A DNA stretch of 64,000 bases from CAYSSJ01 sp964433675 (GCA_964433675.1 CAYSSJ010000014.1:1-64000); one strand, 5' to 3'. Counted from the stretch's first letter, positions 44,521 through 54,623 are shown. Notes: generated from the sequence alone by a model not told the origin. Numbers and translations are program-made.

Positions 44521-45324
44521 ATGATGAAGAATATTTTAATGACTGGCTTATTTATTGTAGTTATAGCTTCTTGTGCAACTATTAGTCCTGAACGCAATGA
44601 TTATGACCTCTTCAGAGAAACCGACTCCGGATTACGATATCGGATAACTTCTCATGGAAGAGGTTTGCAGCCGGAAGAAGGTGAATTGGTAACAATCCAC
44701 TATGTGGGAACATTGGAAGATGGCACCATTATAGACAGTACCCGACGTCGGGAAGAACCATTAACATTTGTATTGGCTGCCGGCGAAGTAATAGATGGTA
44801 TGGATGAAGCTGTCTCCCTGATGCGCCAAGGGGATACCGCTGAGTTCATTATACCGCCAGAGCTCGCCTATGGAGATCAACAAGTTGGTTTGATACCACC
44901 AAACTCGACTTTACATTTTGAAATCGAACTGATCAATATCTCTCCTCCGATAGAAGTCGAACCCTATGATACTCAAGGGAAAGCGGAGATTACTACCGAG
45001 TCCGGTCTTACTTGCATTTTGGTAGAAGAAGGCAGTGGTAGAAGAGCAGCGCCGGGCTTTACAGTGAAAGTTCATTATACTGTTTATTTGGAAGATGGCA
45101 CGATGATAGATTCGTCTGTAAAACGAGGCCGCCCGATGGAGTTCACCCTTGGGATGGGCGAAGTAATCCCCGGCTGGGAAGAAGGCATTGCTCTGATGCG
45201 CCAAGGTGATAAGATGAGACTGATTGTCCCACCTGAACTGGCATATGGTGAAGAGGGCATCCCCGGCATGATTCCTGAAAACGCCACCCTAATTTTTGAT
45301 ATCGAGTTACTCCAGATAGACTAA
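44521..45324 (+). CDS. Lipoprotein with two FKBP-type prolyl isomerase domains
   Basis: 267 residues. Signal peptide ends in VVIASC. Two FKBP domains follow, about 35-140 (VTIHYVGTLEDGTIIDSTRR, VIDGMDEAVSLMRQGD, IIPPELAYGD) and 155-266 (VKVHYTVYLEDGTMIDSS, VIPGWEEGIALMRQGDK, IVPPELAYGEEGIPG). The second keeps the Trp of the active site (GWEEG); the first has Met there (GMDEA), which may reduce isomerase activity. The ATG at 44521 behind GGAG is chosen. Probably helps fold envelope proteins. Confidence 0.92.
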   Translation: MMKNILMTGLFIVVIASCATISPERNDYDLFRETDSGLRYRITSHGRGLQPEEGELVTIHYVGTLEDGTIIDSTRRREEPLTFVLAAGEVIDGMDEAVSLMRQGDTAEFIIPPELAYGDQQVGLIPPNSTLHFEIELINISPPIEVEPYDTQGKAEITTESGLTCILVEEGSGRRAAPGFTVKVHYTVYLEDGTMIDSSVKRGRPMEFTLGMGEVIPGWEEGIALMRQGDKMRLIVPPELAYGEEGIPGMIPENATLIFDIELLQID

Positions 45325-45329
45325 TTTTG

Positions 45330-46124
45330 TCATTCGCGTAGTAAATATTTATAGCCAACTTTGATAAAAGGGAGTATATTGAAACGTGATCGCTTCTCTT
45401 GCTCTCCCAGATGTATCCATGTTCCTAAAAATATCTCAAATTTTGTACTGAAATAATTCAATCCGAACAGAATGAAATCCCGATGTTCTATATCATCATA
45501 ATAATAAAAAATGCGAGAATGATGGAACTCCACTTGAGCTAAAAAATGCTTTGCTAATCTGTGCGAAAAACCAAGAGAATAAAAGACTGGTTCATCTGCT
45601 CCTTTGCGCTCGGTATGTGTCTCTCCTGTCATTTCATTGGTTCTTTTTATATATTGAGTTCTTGGACGAATTCCTACAGATAGATTGATGTAGCTATCAA
45701 CACTTCCATAGGTCATATACGTAGCAGCAGGATACATGGTCAGCCATTCTTTTTTTTGACCACCACTAAAAGTCATAAACTCTTTTCTCATTGCTCCAAC
45801 GGATAATGCCAGAGCTAAATTTCTTATATCCAGAAATTGATATTTTAGTTTCAATCCTCCATAAAAACCCGGTATGAAGGAACCTCTGAAAGATAACTTT
45901 TCAAATACTCTTGTCTCCAATTCATTGTAAACAATATTAAAACTATTAATATACAAAGTATTGGGACTTACCAGTCTACCTGTGCCGGCGATGATATTCC
46001 GACTGAAAGTCTGGCTATAGAAATCGCTATATTTCGGGCTGGCATATTTACTCTCATCTGCTGGTAAATTTGTGATTAATAATAGGGTGATTATCAAAAT
46101 TAGTAAAATCATTCCCTTTTTCAT
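45330..46124 (-). CDS. Putative outer-membrane beta-barrel protein
   Basis: 264 residues with a signal peptide (MKKGMILLILIITLLLITNLPA) and a body of alternating aromatic/polar strands (YGGLKLKYQFLDIRNLALAL, YINLSVGIRPRTQYIK). It resembles small outer-membrane barrels but no family is recognised. AGGAGG precedes the ATG. It follows mrpD by 17 bases on the same strand, so may be cotranscribed; a link to the antiporter is not evident. Confidence 0.6.
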   Translation of the reverse strand: MKKGMILLILIITLLLITNLPADESKYASPKYSDFYSQTFSRNIIAGTGRLVSPNTLYINSFNIVYNELETRVFEKLSFRGSFIPGFYGGLKLKYQFLDIRNLALALSVGAMRKEFMTFSGGQKKEWLTMYPAATYMTYGSVDSYINLSVGIRPRTQYIKRTNEMTGETHTERKGADEPVFYSLGFSHRLAKHFLAQVEFHHSRIFYYYDDIEHRDFILFGLNYFSTKFEIFLGTWIHLGEQEKRSRFNILPFIKVGYKYLLRE

Positions 46125-46141
46125 ACTTTCCTCCTATTTTT

Positions 46142-47656
46142 TTAAAACACCAATCTTAGTATTACCAGTTGTGAAACTAACAAGATAACAACATAAAAAA
46201 TTTCAACATTCAAAGTTTTGAAAATAAACTTAGTATCCAAAGCTGATAACTTGTGCCATTTTTGATATAATTTGCCTGACAAAAAAATTGCAAATAGAAT
46301 GATGCCAGCATCTAAGATAAACTTATAATCAGGCATAACAAAGCGGAATGGGAATAGGAAATAGATCAATAGGATAATACACAATATCGTTATGTAAAAG
46401 ACATTACTCGCTCGAAACCTGATGATTTTGAATCTGAATTTCAGAAAACTGCTCAAGATCAGCATCATCGAGATCTGTGTAAGGATAGTAAGCCCGGCAT
46501 AATCTTGCAGAAGATTGTATTTGATGAAATAGATCAAACTGGGGAAGAAACCGGCTGTGAACAAGATACAGACCATATAAATCGCCAATGTGCGCTTATT
46601 TGCCCTGATAGCATTTCCCTTAATATCTACATAGTCATGCAACAAGAACATAAGTGGTTTGTAGCAAGCATGAATAGCCATATAGGTAAAGGCAAGGTCA
46701 AATAATCTATAGCTCATCATCAGACCGATGAATCCGATAGAATAGACTGTACTACCGGCGATACATCGTTTGAACTCAGGCTCGAAATAGAGAATAAGTG
46801 CAGGTAGGAGCATCGTGATCATCGAAAAGATCTTAACAACTAAGAATATCTGCTCATATTCTAGCAGCATAGCCGGCTGCAAGACGAAATAGTATAATCC
46901 ATAAATCCCGGTGAAGATCGTAAATGCAGAAAGAAATGAAGAAGTTATGTTATTGGTAGCCGAATGACAAGTTGCCACCCAAGACGATACTGGGAAAAAA
47001 GCTCCCTTGATAAAAAATGCAGTGCAAAACAGGAGCAGAACGAATTTGATATTGTACAAACTCAACTCACCAATCTCCTGAACAAAAGTAAAACTGAAAT
47101 AAGCTCCCGATGCATAGAGTAGGATAATCCCAGCCAACAACAAAGCAGAACTAATCGCTCCGAAGAGCATATATTTGATGGAAGCATAGTAATTGCCATT
47201 GATTGCAACCAAGATATAAGCCGACATTATCATCACTTCATAGAAAATGTAGAAATTGAATATATCGCCGGTTACGATAAGCCCACTGCATCCGGACAGA
47301 TAGAACAAAAAGATCAATCGAGATTCTAATTTTTGCAGGCTTTTGGTATGAAAGAGCGAAAACAAAAGCGGCAATAGAAAGGCAATCAAAAAGTAAACCT
47401 TGATGCGATCGAAAACAAAAATGATGGAGTATTGCCACTGAGTTATACTTTCTATATGAACACCTTCATAATCGATAAATCTGGCTACCAGAAGCAATCC
47501 GACTACTAATTGCAAAAGATTGTTTACGATCAAACTGACAGGTGAGATATCTTTTTTGGAAATATAGTTTATCAGCACCGATAGGATAATCGTGACAAGT
47601 GGTATAAGTGGAAAAGCAATGAGAAGATATCTAACGTTCTCGAAGCTCACTAACAT
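46142..47656 (-). CDS. mrpD: Mrp-type antiporter subunit D (proton-conducting subunit)
   Basis: 504 residues, about 14 membrane helices, homologous to NuoN/L and MbhH. The functional residues of this family are visible: Glu in FYIFYEVMIMSAYIL, Lys in FFIKGAFFPVSSWVATCHSA, and HACYKPLMFLL. It forms the ion channel of Mrp cation/proton antiporters. Overlaps mrpC by 26 bases. It is the only large antiporter-type subunit here; no MrpA is present. Confidence 0.88.
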   Translation of the reverse strand: MLVSFENVRYLLIAFPLIPLVTIILSVLINYISKKDISPVSLIVNNLLQLVVGLLLVARFIDYEGVHIESITQWQYSIIFVFDRIKVYFLIAFLLPLLFSLFHTKSLQKLESRLIFLFYLSGCSGLIVTGDIFNFYIFYEVMIMSAYILVAINGNYYASIKYMLFGAISSALLLAGIILLYASGAYFSFTFVQEIGELSLYNIKFVLLLFCTAFFIKGAFFPVSSWVATCHSATNNITSSFLSAFTIFTGIYGLYYFVLQPAMLLEYEQIFLVVKIFSMITMLLPALILYFEPEFKRCIAGSTVYSIGFIGLMMSYRLFDLAFTYMAIHACYKPLMFLLHDYVDIKGNAIRANKRTLAIYMVCILFTAGFFPSLIYFIKYNLLQDYAGLTILTQISMMLILSSFLKFRFKIIRFRASNVFYITILCIILLIYFLFPFRFVMPDYKFILDAGIILFAIFLSGKLYQKWHKLSALDTKFIFKTLNVEIFYVVILLVSQLVILRLVF

Positions 47657-47942
47657 TTACTGTGCCTTTCGCTTTTTGCAGTTTAACGATGAAAGCAACT
47701 GCCAGTGAATTGAAGCAAACTCCGATAACTATGGCAGTCAGCATCAGAGCTTGCGGCATCGGATCTACAAATACTTGTATCCCCTCGGTGATGATCGGAG
47801 CTTCTGCCGCCTCTTTGAAGCCGGTCAACAAAAATGAGAGTATGATGATACTTTCGATGATGCTGAGACACATAACCTTCTTGATAAGATTATCAGAAAC
47901 GATTAAACCATAAATGGCTATAAACAAAACTAATAAAACCAT
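47631..47942 (-). CDS. mrpC: Mrp-type antiporter subunit C (NuoK-like)
   Basis: 103 residues, three membrane helices, MrpC/MnhC/NuoK type: LIVSDNLIKKVMCLSI and VDPMPQALMLTAIVIGVCFN with the conserved Pro-Gln-Ala-Leu. It starts 141 bases from an opposite-strand peptidase gene and is separated from the rest of the mrp genes by 6.1 kb. Confidence 0.9.
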   Translation of the reverse strand: MVLLVLFIAIYGLIVSDNLIKKVMCLSIIESIIILSFLLTGFKEAAEAPIITEGIQVFVDPMPQALMLTAIVIGVCFNSLAVAFIVKLQKAKGTVNVSELRER

Positions 47943-47975
47943 GTGCCTCCTCGAAAACCAGAATTGATTGGAAAA

Positions 47976-47984
47976 TGCTATAAT
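47976..47984 (+). promoter_or_regulatory. Candidate extended -10 element upstream of M28 peptidase
   Basis: TGCTATAAT fits the extended -10 consensus TGnTATAAT. No -35 of note. It lies 100 bases before the ATG at 48084, in the gap shared with divergent mrpC. Confidence 0.4.
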
Positions 47985-48083
47985 ATAGTCAGTGATGTCA
48001 AGTTTTTTGATCGCTTTCTAATATTCTTTTTTTCCATTGACACAGTTCTATGTTTTATTTTCTTTTCATCCACGGAGGAAATT

Positions 48084-50957
48084 ATGAAAAAATATACTAT
48101 ATTAGCAATCCTAATACTTGCATTCTCTATTTTATCGGCTTCTCAGTATCTCGGCATTGTCAAGATCGCAGACATTGATGATGAAGCTCAATTTGAAAAG
48201 CTGAAGCTACCGTATTATCATCATTTCGGAGATGCTTTGCTTGTCGGATTGGATGATGATTCTGTAGAACAACTTAGAGATACACGTTTTCAAATCATAG
48301 ATGATAACGCCTGGGAGAAGCAATACTATTTACTGACATCCTACAAACCACAACCAACTGCCATCCCATCAAATTGGGGTGACATATTATATCAGGACGA
48401 TCATGTGATACTGGTTGCGACCGATAGAAGTCTGGATAGCGAACTTTCATTTTCAGAATATTCTTTCACCCGCCTCTACCCTATTCCAAAGTATTTCGAT
48501 GCAACTCGCCATATTGGCAGATCCGTTCACACTCACAGAACTCAGGTGCAAGACATGGTTGATTCGGTCAATGCAGATACTCTGGCTTCTTATATACAAA
48601 GTCTGCAAGATTTTGAAACCCGCTACTGGAATGCTCCTAACCGCGATGAAGTGGCTAATTGGATAAAAGGAGAGTTTGAACGGTTTGGATATACCGATGT
48701 AGTCTTGGATTCTTTTTATTATAACAACACCTGGCAGAAGAATGTGGTTGCCACTATCGAAGGCAACGTAGATCCGGATGTTGTTATCATTCTCGGTGCT
48801 CATCATGATTCTATCATTTTCAATCAATACGGAAATCCGATGATAACAGCTCCCGGTGCTGATGATAATGGCAGTGGAACAGCTGCTGTACTGGAAATAG
48901 CTCGCATATTCAAAGAACACGACTATCAGCCTCCAGTAACTTACCGATTTGCTACTTTCGCCGCCGAAGAAGCCGGACTGCATGGTAGTCATCACTATGC
49001 TGAGCAAGCTTTGCAAAATGACATGAATATTTTGGCTATGATAAACCAAGATATGATAAGTTATACTACTGGAACACCCTCCTCTTGGACAATGAAGATC
49101 CATCCTTATACCGGCAGTGAAACACTCACCCAAACGGTAGAGGAGATGACACCACTTTATACTGATCTGAACTTATCTTATGGTAGTTATAACACGCCGG
49201 GTTCGGATAGTTATGCATTTTGGGTAAGAGGTTTTCAATCTATCTTCCTTTTTGAACATCACTTCAACCCCTACTATCATAGTCCACAGGATCTGATTAT
49301 TCACACTACTCCCGAGTATTGTGCCGAGATCGTCAAAGTAAGCTTGGCTTCCAGTATAGCGATCATAGATTATCCGCTGCCCCCAAGTAACTTGCATTTA
49401 GCAGATCCAGGTAGCGGCGATGCTCTGGTAGCCAGCTGGTCTCCTCCGGTCACTTCTAATTATGATGGCTTCAATGTTTTTGTGGGCACACAATCCGGAC
49501 AATACTCAGATGATTTTACTACCCAAGATACCACTTTTACCATAGAAGGTCTGCAAGAAGGAACTTTGTATTATGTTGGTGTCTCATCATATTCGGATGA
49601 GGGATTCGAAAGTCCCATAGTAGAACGTTCGCATACTCCTCTATCTGTACCTCGTATACCGGAAAATGTTCGAGATTTCCCCTCTGAAACTTCTGTAGTT
49701 CTCTCTTGGGATGAAAACACAGAGCTCGATTTTGCCGGTTATAATGTCTATCGTTCAGAAATCGAGGGAGAAATTGGTGAGATTTTTAATAATGAACTAC
49801 TAACTGAACCCACTTTTGAAGATACCGATATGGAAGCTGGAAATTACTATTATTATACGATTACAGCTCAGGATCTAGATGGAAACGAGAGTGAGGGAAG
49901 CGAGCAGATTCGCTCCCGATTGATCACTCTCGATCAGGGGATTTTGATTGTAAATAGCAGTCCGGACGGTACCGGTTCTATCGGTTCTCCTACGCATGAG
50001 GACTTGGAGAATTTCTATAGTTACCTTTTGGATGGTTATCAAAGTGAGGTTTATGGGTTAGATGAGATGGGCGATATCAAGCTTGCCGATCTTGGTGCCT
50101 ATTCCAGTATAGTTTGGCAAGCAGATTCCAGACTAATCAATCCGTTTGCTAATCCGGTTGTCACAGATTTGACACAGTATCTTGAACATGGCGGCAATCT
50201 GTTGGTATCTTCATTCTTTCCCACCAAATTGTTTGCTGGTACCGGCGGCTATCCCAGCAATTTTGAACCGGGGCAACTGATCTATGACTATCTAAAGATA
50301 GAAAGTACCGACTATTCTCAAGCAGCTTACTTCAATGAAGCGATTTCAGCCGGTGAATACTCATCACTCGAGATTGACCCTGAAAAAGCACTACCTACAG
50401 CAAATCACCATATACCCTTCATCAGTGTTATATCTCCAACACCGGATGCAAGTGCGATCTTCTTGTATGGCAGTGGTTTCGATCCATCCTCTCCACAGGG
50501 TTCACTGTTTGGATTACCGGTTGGTATCGAATATCTGGGCGATGATTACAATTTGGTTATGCTCAGCTTCCCACTTTATTATACCGTTAGCACTCAGGCT
50601 AAGAGTTTTGTTGATTATGTCCTTACCGAAAAATTCGCAGAAGAAGTCTCCGCTGATCCGCAAGATCTCGTTCATAAACCTAATACACGCCTGCATCCGA
50701 ACTATCCCAACCCATTCAATCCGGAAACTACAATCTCATTTCATATTGCTTCGGAAGGTAACGTAAAACTCGATATCTACAATGTCAAAGGGCAACTAGT
50801 TACTACTTTGATAGATAAGAACATGTCGGCAGGAACACATCAAATCGTTTGGGATGGCAAAGATGGTAATGGGAGCCACGCTAGTAGCGGAGTATATCTG
50901 TACAGATTGAAAACTGCAGATCATCAAAGTTCCAGAAAGATGATCTTGCTGAAATAA
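48084..50957 (+). CDS. Secreted M28 peptidase with FN3 and C-terminal sorting domain (copy 1)
   Basis: 957 residues. Signal peptide MKKYTILAILILAFSILSA, then an M28 aminopeptidase-type domain with all zinc ligands: GAHHDS (about 240), GADDNGSG (260), AAEEAGLHGS (295), NQDMISY (323) and YYHSPQD (399). Two fibronectin-III-like domains follow (about 430-615), a region of unknown fold, and a C-terminal FlgD-like/type IX sorting domain (NYPNPFNPETTISF at 872, ending KMILLK). Start chosen at 48084 behind GGAGG. Its last third is nearly identical to the next gene. It interrupts the mrp operon on the opposite strand. Confidence 0.93.
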   Translation: MKKYTILAILILAFSILSASQYLGIVKIADIDDEAQFEKLKLPYYHHFGDALLVGLDDDSVEQLRDTRFQIIDDNAWEKQYYLLTSYKPQPTAIPSNWGDILYQDDHVILVATDRSLDSELSFSEYSFTRLYPIPKYFDATRHIGRSVHTHRTQVQDMVDSVNADTLASYIQSLQDFETRYWNAPNRDEVANWIKGEFERFGYTDVVLDSFYYNNTWQKNVVATIEGNVDPDVVIILGAHHDSIIFNQYGNPMITAPGADDNGSGTAAVLEIARIFKEHDYQPPVTYRFATFAAEEAGLHGSHHYAEQALQNDMNILAMINQDMISYTTGTPSSWTMKIHPYTGSETLTQTVEEMTPLYTDLNLSYGSYNTPGSDSYAFWVRGFQSIFLFEHHFNPYYHSPQDLIIHTTPEYCAEIVKVSLASSIAIIDYPLPPSNLHLADPGSGDALVASWSPPVTSNYDGFNVFVGTQSGQYSDDFTTQDTTFTIEGLQEGTLYYVGVSSYSDEGFESPIVERSHTPLSVPRIPENVRDFPSETSVVLSWDENTELDFAGYNVYRSEIEGEIGEIFNNELLTEPTFEDTDMEAGNYYYYTITAQDLDGNESEGSEQIRSRLITLDQGILIVNSSPDGTGSIGSPTHEDLENFYSYLLDGYQSEVYGLDEMGDIKLADLGAYSSIVWQADSRLINPFANPVVTDLTQYLEHGGNLLVSSFFPTKLFAGTGGYPSNFEPGQLIYDYLKIESTDYSQAAYFNEAISAGEYSSLEIDPEKALPTANHHIPFISVISPTPDASAIFLYGSGFDPSSPQGSLFGLPVGIEYLGDDYNLVMLSFPLYYTVSTQAKSFVDYVLTEKFAEEVSADPQDLVHKPNTRLHPNYPNPFNPETTISFHIASEGNVKLDIYNVKGQLVTTLIDKNMSAGTHQIVWDGKDGNGSHASSGVYLYRLKTADHQSSRKMILLK
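49876..50825 (+). repeat. 950-bp identical block, copy A
   Basis: Identical by eye to 52978-53927. Covers residues about 598-914 of the first M28 peptidase. Outside this block the two genes diverge quickly on the 5' side and have a few differences on the 3' side. Confidence 0.93.
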
Positions 50958-51179
50958 TAGCTCAGAGATACTCTCGACTAAGCACAATAGGAGTTATTAG
51001 CAGTAATCTAATATGAATAGCATAGCAAAAATGAAGTGTTCATTCTGGATAATGTAAGCAAAAGTGAATGCGAGAAAAAAGTTTTCAAAGCATTATATGC
51101 CTGTTATCTAAGCAGATAAGAAACTCGCATGTTAGGAATGATTATTGCATAGTTAAATTGATTGAATGGGAGGATATGA
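50958..51179. other. Gap between the two M28 peptidase genes
   Basis: 222 AT-rich bases. No terminator hairpin or clear promoter recognised; a GGGAGG ribosome site precedes the next ATG. Confidence 0.5.
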
Positions 51180-54059
51180 ATGAAGAAAGTTACTATTATT
51201 TTTATCATGATATTCCATGTTATTTTATGCTTTGCTAATATTGATCTGGCTATTATTGATCTTAGCAAAATAGAAGATGTTAGCATTTTGGAAAAACCTT
51301 CCCTATTCATTTTTCATCAAACCCCAAACTTTTTATTGGTAGAAGCAAATGAAGAACTAATTGAGCTAGAGATAGAATTATACTACATAGATAGAAATGC
51401 GAATTTCGATACTAATTATTACTATCTGATATATCCGAGAATCAGTAGGGATAATTATCTTAGTTTACAGGACTTTGGGAAGATCATTTTCGATTCTCGA
51501 GACTTTATCCTATTCAAATCAATGCATGATATAGATATCCAATTAGCGAAATATACTCAAGGCTTCTATCGAATAAAAAAAGATAGCAGAAAATGCTTCG
51601 AAAGTGTTTTGCGTTATCCTCCCGGATTTAACATCGATTATGATCCTCAATTAGCCCAAATGTTGGATAGTATCAATCCTGACAGTCTCGCAAATTTCAT
51701 TCAGAATTTGGAGGATTTCGAAACTAGGTATTACCTCGCTCCCAACCAGAATGAAGTAGTAGATTGGATAAAAGGGGAATTTCAAAGATTTGGTTATACC
51801 AATGTTGTTCTCGATTCATTTTTATATGATTACACTTGGCAGAAAAATGTCGTTGCCACACTAGAAGGAGATGAGTATCCTGAATATTCAATAGTGATCG
51901 GTGCTCATCATGATTCGATCGTAGAACAAGGAGACCCCATGTTATTAGCTCCCGGTGCTGATGATAATGGCAGTGGAGTAGCAGCAGTATTGGAAATGGC
52001 ACGCATTTTCAAAACGTTTGATTATCAACCTTCCGTCACCTTCCACTTTATCACTTTTGCAGCAGAAGAAATCGGTCTGCACGGCAGTAATGATTGGGCT
52101 GCTAATGCCAGCGCTGCTGATAAGAATCTAATCGCTATGATCAATATGGATATGATTGCTTACATTGATGAACCTATCGGAGATTGGAGTCTCAAGATCA
52201 GACCTTATACCGGAGGTGAGAACTTAAATCATGCCATCGAGCAGGTAATTCCGCTATATACCAACCTTTCCTATTTCTATGATAATTATAACTTGCCTTA
52301 TTCCGACGGTTTTTCATTCTATTTTTATGGCTTTCCTACTATCTCACTGCACGAACCGATACACAATCCCTATTATCATACCATAAATGATCTTTTGATT
52401 CATTTGAATCTGGATTATTGTAAGCAAATAGTAAATGCAAGTATGGGAACGGCTATCACTATTTTAGACTATCCGATCCCACCGACAGACTATGAGCTGA
52501 TATGCCTGGGAACCGGCGAAGATATTTTGGTATCATGGCAACCACCACCTATTGGAAATTATGATGGTTTCAAAATCTATGTCGGTACAAGCTCGGGAAG
52601 TTATAGTGAAACATATTATGTAGATACTTCTCCTTTTACTATCACTGATTTGGTTGATGGTACTCAGTATTTCATTGGCATATCAACATACAGAGACGAT
52701 AATGGAACCGAAAGTACTATCCTGGAAAAATCTATAACGCCCTACCTTGTACCCCGTCCACCGGAAAATGTTCAAGATTTCCCCTCTGAAAATTCTGTAG
52801 TTCTCACTTGGGATGAGAACACAGAGCTCGATCTTGCCGGTTATAATGTCTATCGTTCAGAAATCGAGGGAGAAATTGGTGAGATTGTTAATGATGAGCT
52901 GCTCACTGAACCTACTTTTGAAGATACCGAGATGGAAGCTGGAAGTTACTATTATTATACGATTACTGCTCAGGATTTAGATGGAAACGAGAGTGAGGGA
53001 AGCGAGCAGATTCGCTCCCGATTGATCACTCTCGATCAGGGGATTTTGATTGTAAATAGCAGTCCGGACGGTACCGGTTCTATCGGTTCTCCTACGCATG
53101 AGGACTTGGAGAATTTCTATAGTTACCTTTTGGATGGTTATCAAAGTGAGGTTTATGGGTTAGATGAGATGGGCGATATCAAGCTTGCCGATCTTGGTGC
53201 CTATTCCAGTATAGTTTGGCAAGCAGATTCCAGACTAATCAATCCGTTTGCTAATCCGGTTGTCACAGATTTGACACAGTATCTTGAACATGGCGGCAAT
53301 CTGTTGGTATCTTCATTCTTTCCCACCAAATTGTTTGCTGGTACCGGCGGCTATCCCAGCAATTTTGAACCGGGGCAACTGATCTATGACTATCTAAAGA
53401 TAGAAAGTACCGACTATTCTCAAGCAGCTTACTTCAATGAAGCGATTTCAGCCGGTGAATACTCATCACTCGAGATTGACCCTGAAAAAGCACTACCTAC
53501 AGCAAATCACCATATACCCTTCATCAGTGTTATATCTCCAACACCGGATGCAAGTGCGATCTTCTTGTATGGCAGTGGTTTCGATCCATCCTCTCCACAG
53601 GGTTCACTGTTTGGATTACCGGTTGGTATCGAATATCTGGGCGATGATTACAATTTGGTTATGCTCAGCTTCCCACTTTATTATACCGTTAGCACTCAGG
53701 CTAAGAGTTTTGTTGATTATGTCCTTACCGAAAAATTCGCAGAAGAAGTCTCCGCTGATCCGCAAGATCTCGTTCATAAACCTAATACACGCCTGCATCC
53801 GAACTATCCCAACCCATTCAATCCGGAAACTACAATCTCATTTCATATTGCTTCGGAAGGTAACGTAAAACTCGATATCTACAATGTCAAAGGGCAACTA
53901 GTTACTACTTTGATAGATAAGAACATGCTGGCAGGAACACATCAAATCGTTTGGGATGGCAAAGATAGTAATGAGAACCACGCTAGTAGCGGAGTATATC
54001 TGTACAGATTGAAAACTGTAGATCATCAAAGTTCCAGAAAGATGATCTTGCTGAAATAA
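51180..54059 (+). CDS. Secreted M28 peptidase with FN3 and C-terminal sorting domain (copy 2)
   Basis: 959 residues, same order as copy 1: signal peptide (MKKVTIIFIMIFHVILCFA), M28 domain with GAHHDS, GADDNGSG, AAEEIGLHGS, INMDMIAY and YYHTINDLL, two FN3-like domains, unknown region and NYPNPFNPET sorting domain. The N-terminal 150 residues are poorly related to copy 1; the catalytic domain is clearly paralogous; residues about 600-916 are identical at DNA level. Its stop lies one base from the stop of the convergent hypothetical gene. Probably arose by duplication and recent gene conversion. Confidence 0.93.
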   Translation: MKKVTIIFIMIFHVILCFANIDLAIIDLSKIEDVSILEKPSLFIFHQTPNFLLVEANEELIELEIELYYIDRNANFDTNYYYLIYPRISRDNYLSLQDFGKIIFDSRDFILFKSMHDIDIQLAKYTQGFYRIKKDSRKCFESVLRYPPGFNIDYDPQLAQMLDSINPDSLANFIQNLEDFETRYYLAPNQNEVVDWIKGEFQRFGYTNVVLDSFLYDYTWQKNVVATLEGDEYPEYSIVIGAHHDSIVEQGDPMLLAPGADDNGSGVAAVLEMARIFKTFDYQPSVTFHFITFAAEEIGLHGSNDWAANASAADKNLIAMINMDMIAYIDEPIGDWSLKIRPYTGGENLNHAIEQVIPLYTNLSYFYDNYNLPYSDGFSFYFYGFPTISLHEPIHNPYYHTINDLLIHLNLDYCKQIVNASMGTAITILDYPIPPTDYELICLGTGEDILVSWQPPPIGNYDGFKIYVGTSSGSYSETYYVDTSPFTITDLVDGTQYFIGISTYRDDNGTESTILEKSITPYLVPRPPENVQDFPSENSVVLTWDENTELDLAGYNVYRSEIEGEIGEIVNDELLTEPTFEDTEMEAGSYYYYTITAQDLDGNESEGSEQIRSRLITLDQGILIVNSSPDGTGSIGSPTHEDLENFYSYLLDGYQSEVYGLDEMGDIKLADLGAYSSIVWQADSRLINPFANPVVTDLTQYLEHGGNLLVSSFFPTKLFAGTGGYPSNFEPGQLIYDYLKIESTDYSQAAYFNEAISAGEYSSLEIDPEKALPTANHHIPFISVISPTPDASAIFLYGSGFDPSSPQGSLFGLPVGIEYLGDDYNLVMLSFPLYYTVSTQAKSFVDYVLTEKFAEEVSADPQDLVHKPNTRLHPNYPNPFNPETTISFHIASEGNVKLDIYNVKGQLVTTLIDKNMLAGTHQIVWDGKDSNENHASSGVYLYRLKTVDHQSSRKMILLK
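52978..53927 (+). repeat. 950-bp identical block, copy B
   Basis: Identical by eye to 49876-50825, offset 3102 bases. Flanked by T/C difference at 52977 and by a two-base difference at 53928. Confidence 0.93.
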
Positions 54060-54060
54060 G

Positions 54061-54375
54061 CTATGGATCATTCTGTAAACTGATTATACATTCACCCAAA
54101 GGTGCCAACCAGAAGGAAAATTTATAGCCGCTGTTCTCATGGATTAATTGATCCTGAATATAGATGCGAATGTCATTATAGTGAACAATGCTGTATTGCT
54201 CTTCATCCTCTTGGGGGATCATATCTTGCGGTGCAACCATCCGACCGGACGGCAATTTCTCTGCTCTACAGCAGCCTTGGATGACATAATACTCTCCGAT
54301 TGAGAGTACTCCCCCATGTCTTTTTATATATTCATACAACCGATTCCCCAATTCTATTGAAATCTTCTTGTCCAT
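54061..54375 (-). CDS. Hypothetical protein in mrp operon
   Basis: 104 residues, no family recognised. No signal peptide or membrane helix. Starts at the stop of the MbhE-like gene (one-base overlap), so it belongs to the mrp operon. Two adjacent cysteines (QGCCRAEKL) and an acidic loop (IPQEDEEQYS) are the only notable features. Confidence 0.65.
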   Translation of the reverse strand: MDKKISIELGNRLYEYIKRHGGVLSIGEYYVIQGCCRAEKLPSGRMVAPQDMIPQEDEEQYSIVHYNDIRIYIQDQLIHENSGYKFSFWLAPLGECIISLQNDP

Positions 54376-54623
54376 TATTCACTCCGAATAAACTTCATGC
54401 CGATAACGGTTAAGAATACTACCATCACTTCCAAAACCGTATCCAGAATACGTGGTCCCAAATAAATCGTCGTCACCATATTTCTGATATTCATAGTCTT
54501 AGCTATACTCTCAAAATCCAGTACCTCTTCGTGAAAAATCAGATCAATATCCTGAAGATAAATGTAGATGGCTACGAATATGATAGCCAGAACGATCCCG
54601 ACAAATATGTCAAACTTCTTCAT
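54375..54623 (-). CDS. MbhE-like/MrpA C-terminal-type membrane subunit
   Basis: 82 residues, two membrane helices. The core MVTTIYLGPRILDTVLEVMV resembles the (V)TxVxLDFRGxDTLGEA segment of MbhE and of MrpB N-terminal or MrpA C-terminal regions. Short for a subunit on its own, but its position between MrpB and the end of the upstream half matches the archaeal Mbh order. Overlaps mrpB by 14 bases. Confidence 0.65.
   Translation of the reverse strand: MKKFDIFVGIVLAIIFVAIYIYLQDIDLIFHEEVLDFESIAKTMNIRNMVTTIYLGPRILDTVLEVMVVFLTVIGMKFIRSE

Noticed and set aside
50335..50766. 143-codon frame, and its twin at 53437-53868
   Set aside because: Out-of-frame shadow of the M28 peptidases; identical in both only because the DNA block is identical.
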